Made by a program: the position numbers and the translations under genes
Notes under the pieces: model-generated
What the model was told of the DNA's origin: nothing
The model's database searches: none
What the model saw: only the letters and a program-made list of their open reading frames with translations
In this document: piece after piece, positions 62,902 through 64,000 of the stretch
Numbering within the stretch: position 1 is the stretch's first letter
Layout: every line of letters starts with the position of its first letter
IMG/VR virus record: IMGVR_UViG_3300009182_000030
Span: 41,872-105,871 of that record
DNA length: 64,000 nt
Direction: 5' to 3' (one strand)
Source of the DNA: a virus

Positions 62902-64000
62902 TTATGCTACCGCCACGCAACGCCAAACGCTAGAAGCAGCGTTCCATACAAAACCTACATCAAGACGATTTGTAGTAACAGTGGTCGTAGGAAGGGCTAC
63001 AGTAGAGGCTTCAAATTTTGCACCCCAAAGAATTGTCCTTGCAGCCGTACCTACAATGTAAATCCATAACTTTTGACCATCTGTAGGTGTACCAGACAAG
63101 TTAGTAGTAAATGATGTAATGTTAACCGCTTGCGCCGTTAAACCATACATATCCACGTTATCAGTGTTTATGGTAGGTGTTGCACTAGAAGTAGTGGTTG
63201 ATACTCTAGGTGTTACACGTTTGTTAGTAAGTGTTTCAGTACCATTAATAGTGGCTAATGTTCCACTTGTTGGCAAGGTTATAGCGGTTGTTCCAGAAAC
63301 AGTTAGTGTTGTTCCAAAAGCACCAGAAATTGTAAGCGTGCTTGATGCGTTATTTGCAACACCTGTACCGCCTTGTGCAGGAGTAACTGCGGCATTGGTT
63401 GTGAGAATTGTTGTTGTTGCATCTGGTAAGGTGTATGTTTTTTCTGCTGTAGTTGCACCACTAAACTTAGTAAAACCATTACCAGTACCACCATAAGTAG
63501 ACGCAATAATTTGAGTCAGTGCAGCAGAGCCATCAAAACTATTACCGTAGATAGCACGAGCAGTAGTAAGAGTTGCAGCAGAACCATCGATACTAGTAAT
63601 ACCAGTTAATGACTGTGAAGCAGAAGATCTATTGATAGCAATCGAAGTTGTACCAAGATAGAATGTTTGATTGTTTAACGCAACAGTACCAGTTGTGCTT
63701 GGTAGAGTAATTGTAGTTGAATCAGTACCAGCAAGAGTGATTGTATTATTAACAGTGAATGTTTTACCATCAGCAACAGCAAGAGTTGAACCAGTTGTTG
63801 GAGCAGTAATTGTTACTTTGTTAATAGATGTAGCAGAAGCAACCCCAAGAGTAGGTGTTGTTAATATTGGGCTAGTAAGAGTTTTGTTAGTTAATGTATC
63901 AGTCGTTGCTCGACCAACTAGCGTATCTGTTGCAGCTGGTAGAGTTAGAGTAGTAGTCCCTGCAACAGCAGTGGCTAGGACAGTAGTTGTCCCTGATGTT
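62902..64000 (-). CDS. tail fibre protein, 5' end beyond window
   Basis: The frame is open from 62902 to the right edge (at least 365 residues) with no stop. It has repeated GTTTLTLP, TDTLTNKTLTSP and LPSTTGTVALNNQTFYLGTT segments, the repeat pattern of long phage tail fibres. The C-terminal RCVAVA end may form a tip. The start and N-terminal attachment domain lie outside the window. It probably determines host binding. Confidence 0.82.
   Translation of the reverse strand, partial: TSGTTTVLATAVAGTTTLTLPAATDTLVGRATTDTLTNKTLTSPILTTPTLGVASATSINKVTITAPTTGSTLAVADGKTFTVNNTITLAGTDSTTITLPSTTGTVALNNQTFYLGTTSIAINRSSASQSLTGITSIDGSAATLTTARAIYGNSFDGSAALTQIIASTYGGTGNGFTKFSGATTAEKTYTLPDATTTILTTNAAVTPAQGGTGVANNASSTLTISGAFGTTLTVSGTTAITLPTSGTLATINGTETLTNKRVTPRVSTTTSSATPTINTDNVDMYGLTAQAVNITSFTTNLSGTPTDGQKLWIYIVGTAARTILWGAKFEASTVALPTTTVTTNRLDVGFVWNAASSVWRCVAVA

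Noticed and set aside
1-64000. Integrase, attachment site, insertion sequence or origin of replication
   Set aside because: No recombinase, transposase or terminal-repeat pattern was found; repeats seen are RNA stems or protein-coding.

Overview
The window is 64 kb of an AT-rich genome of a T4-like tailed phage (myovirus). Recognisable T4-type genes are 26 (baseplate), 32 (ssDNA-binding protein), 59 (helicase loader), 33 (late-transcription coactivator), 61 (primase) and rnh, together with nrdA/nrdB, thyX, dCMP deaminase, phoH and a late structural block with tail-fibre genes. No integrase, rRNA or ribosomal-protein gene was seen. Two RNA features point to a betaproteobacterial host (inference): the tRNA operon leader carries an rRNA-type boxA resembling those of betaproteobacterial rrn operons, and the phage encodes a circularly permuted (two-piece) tmRNA, a form known from Alphaproteobacteria, some Cyanobacteria and one Betaproteobacteria lineage. 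AT richness, many 2-oxoglutarate oxygenases and T4-like small genes recall phages of aquatic bacteria.

Layout. 1-3.4 kb (+): baseplate/tail genes, with a likely -1 frameshift joining gene 26 to the next small ORF just before a tape-measure-like protein. 3.4-8.3 kb (-): gene 32, 59, 33 and small genes, a degenerate asparagine-synthetase-like protein and an RNase H-like protein. 8.3-18 kb (-): 26 tRNA genes for all 20 amino acids, interspersed with thioredoxin, phosphatases, two GroES-like proteins, oxygenases, a TRAP-type solute-binding protein and an asparagine-synthetase-like cassette. Several tRNA spacers are closed by inverted repeats and probably are structured RNAs. 18-19.3 kb (-): small early genes under strong sigma70-type promoters. 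19.3-24 kb (+): membrane proteins, an exported nuclease, a lipoprotein, an LpxH-like hydrolase and a glycosyltransferase. 24-29.7 kb (-): ClpP-like protease, SleB-like hydrolase, an outer-membrane beta-barrel, the permuted tmRNA, AhpC, a PD-(D/E)XK nuclease, a GH19 endolysin and PhoH. 29.7-47 kb (-): two more asparagine-synthetase-like cassettes and a long train of small overlapping early genes with nucleotide metabolism, rnh and a membrane coiled-coil protein. 47-53 kb (-): nrdB, nrdA, a glutamine-amidotransferase-like protein, thyX and primase. 53-64 kb (-): spanin-like lysis genes, then virion proteins, a Dps-like ferritin, an 886-residue nucleotidyltransferase fusion and tail fibres running off the right end.

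Expression. Thirteen minus-strand promoters share TGCTTGACA-like -35 and TATAAT -10 boxes at exactly 17-bp spacing (host-sigma70 early type). T4-late-type boxes (TATAAATA, CTAAATA) precede several structural or exported-protein genes. Many genes overlap by ATGA or TGATG, indicating translational coupling.

The points most worth following up are the permuted tmRNA; the complete tRNA set with boxA and stem-closed spacers; the frameshift before the tape-measure-like gene; and the repeated asparagine-synthetase-like/partner cassettes, which are the best candidate here for an undescribed biochemical system.
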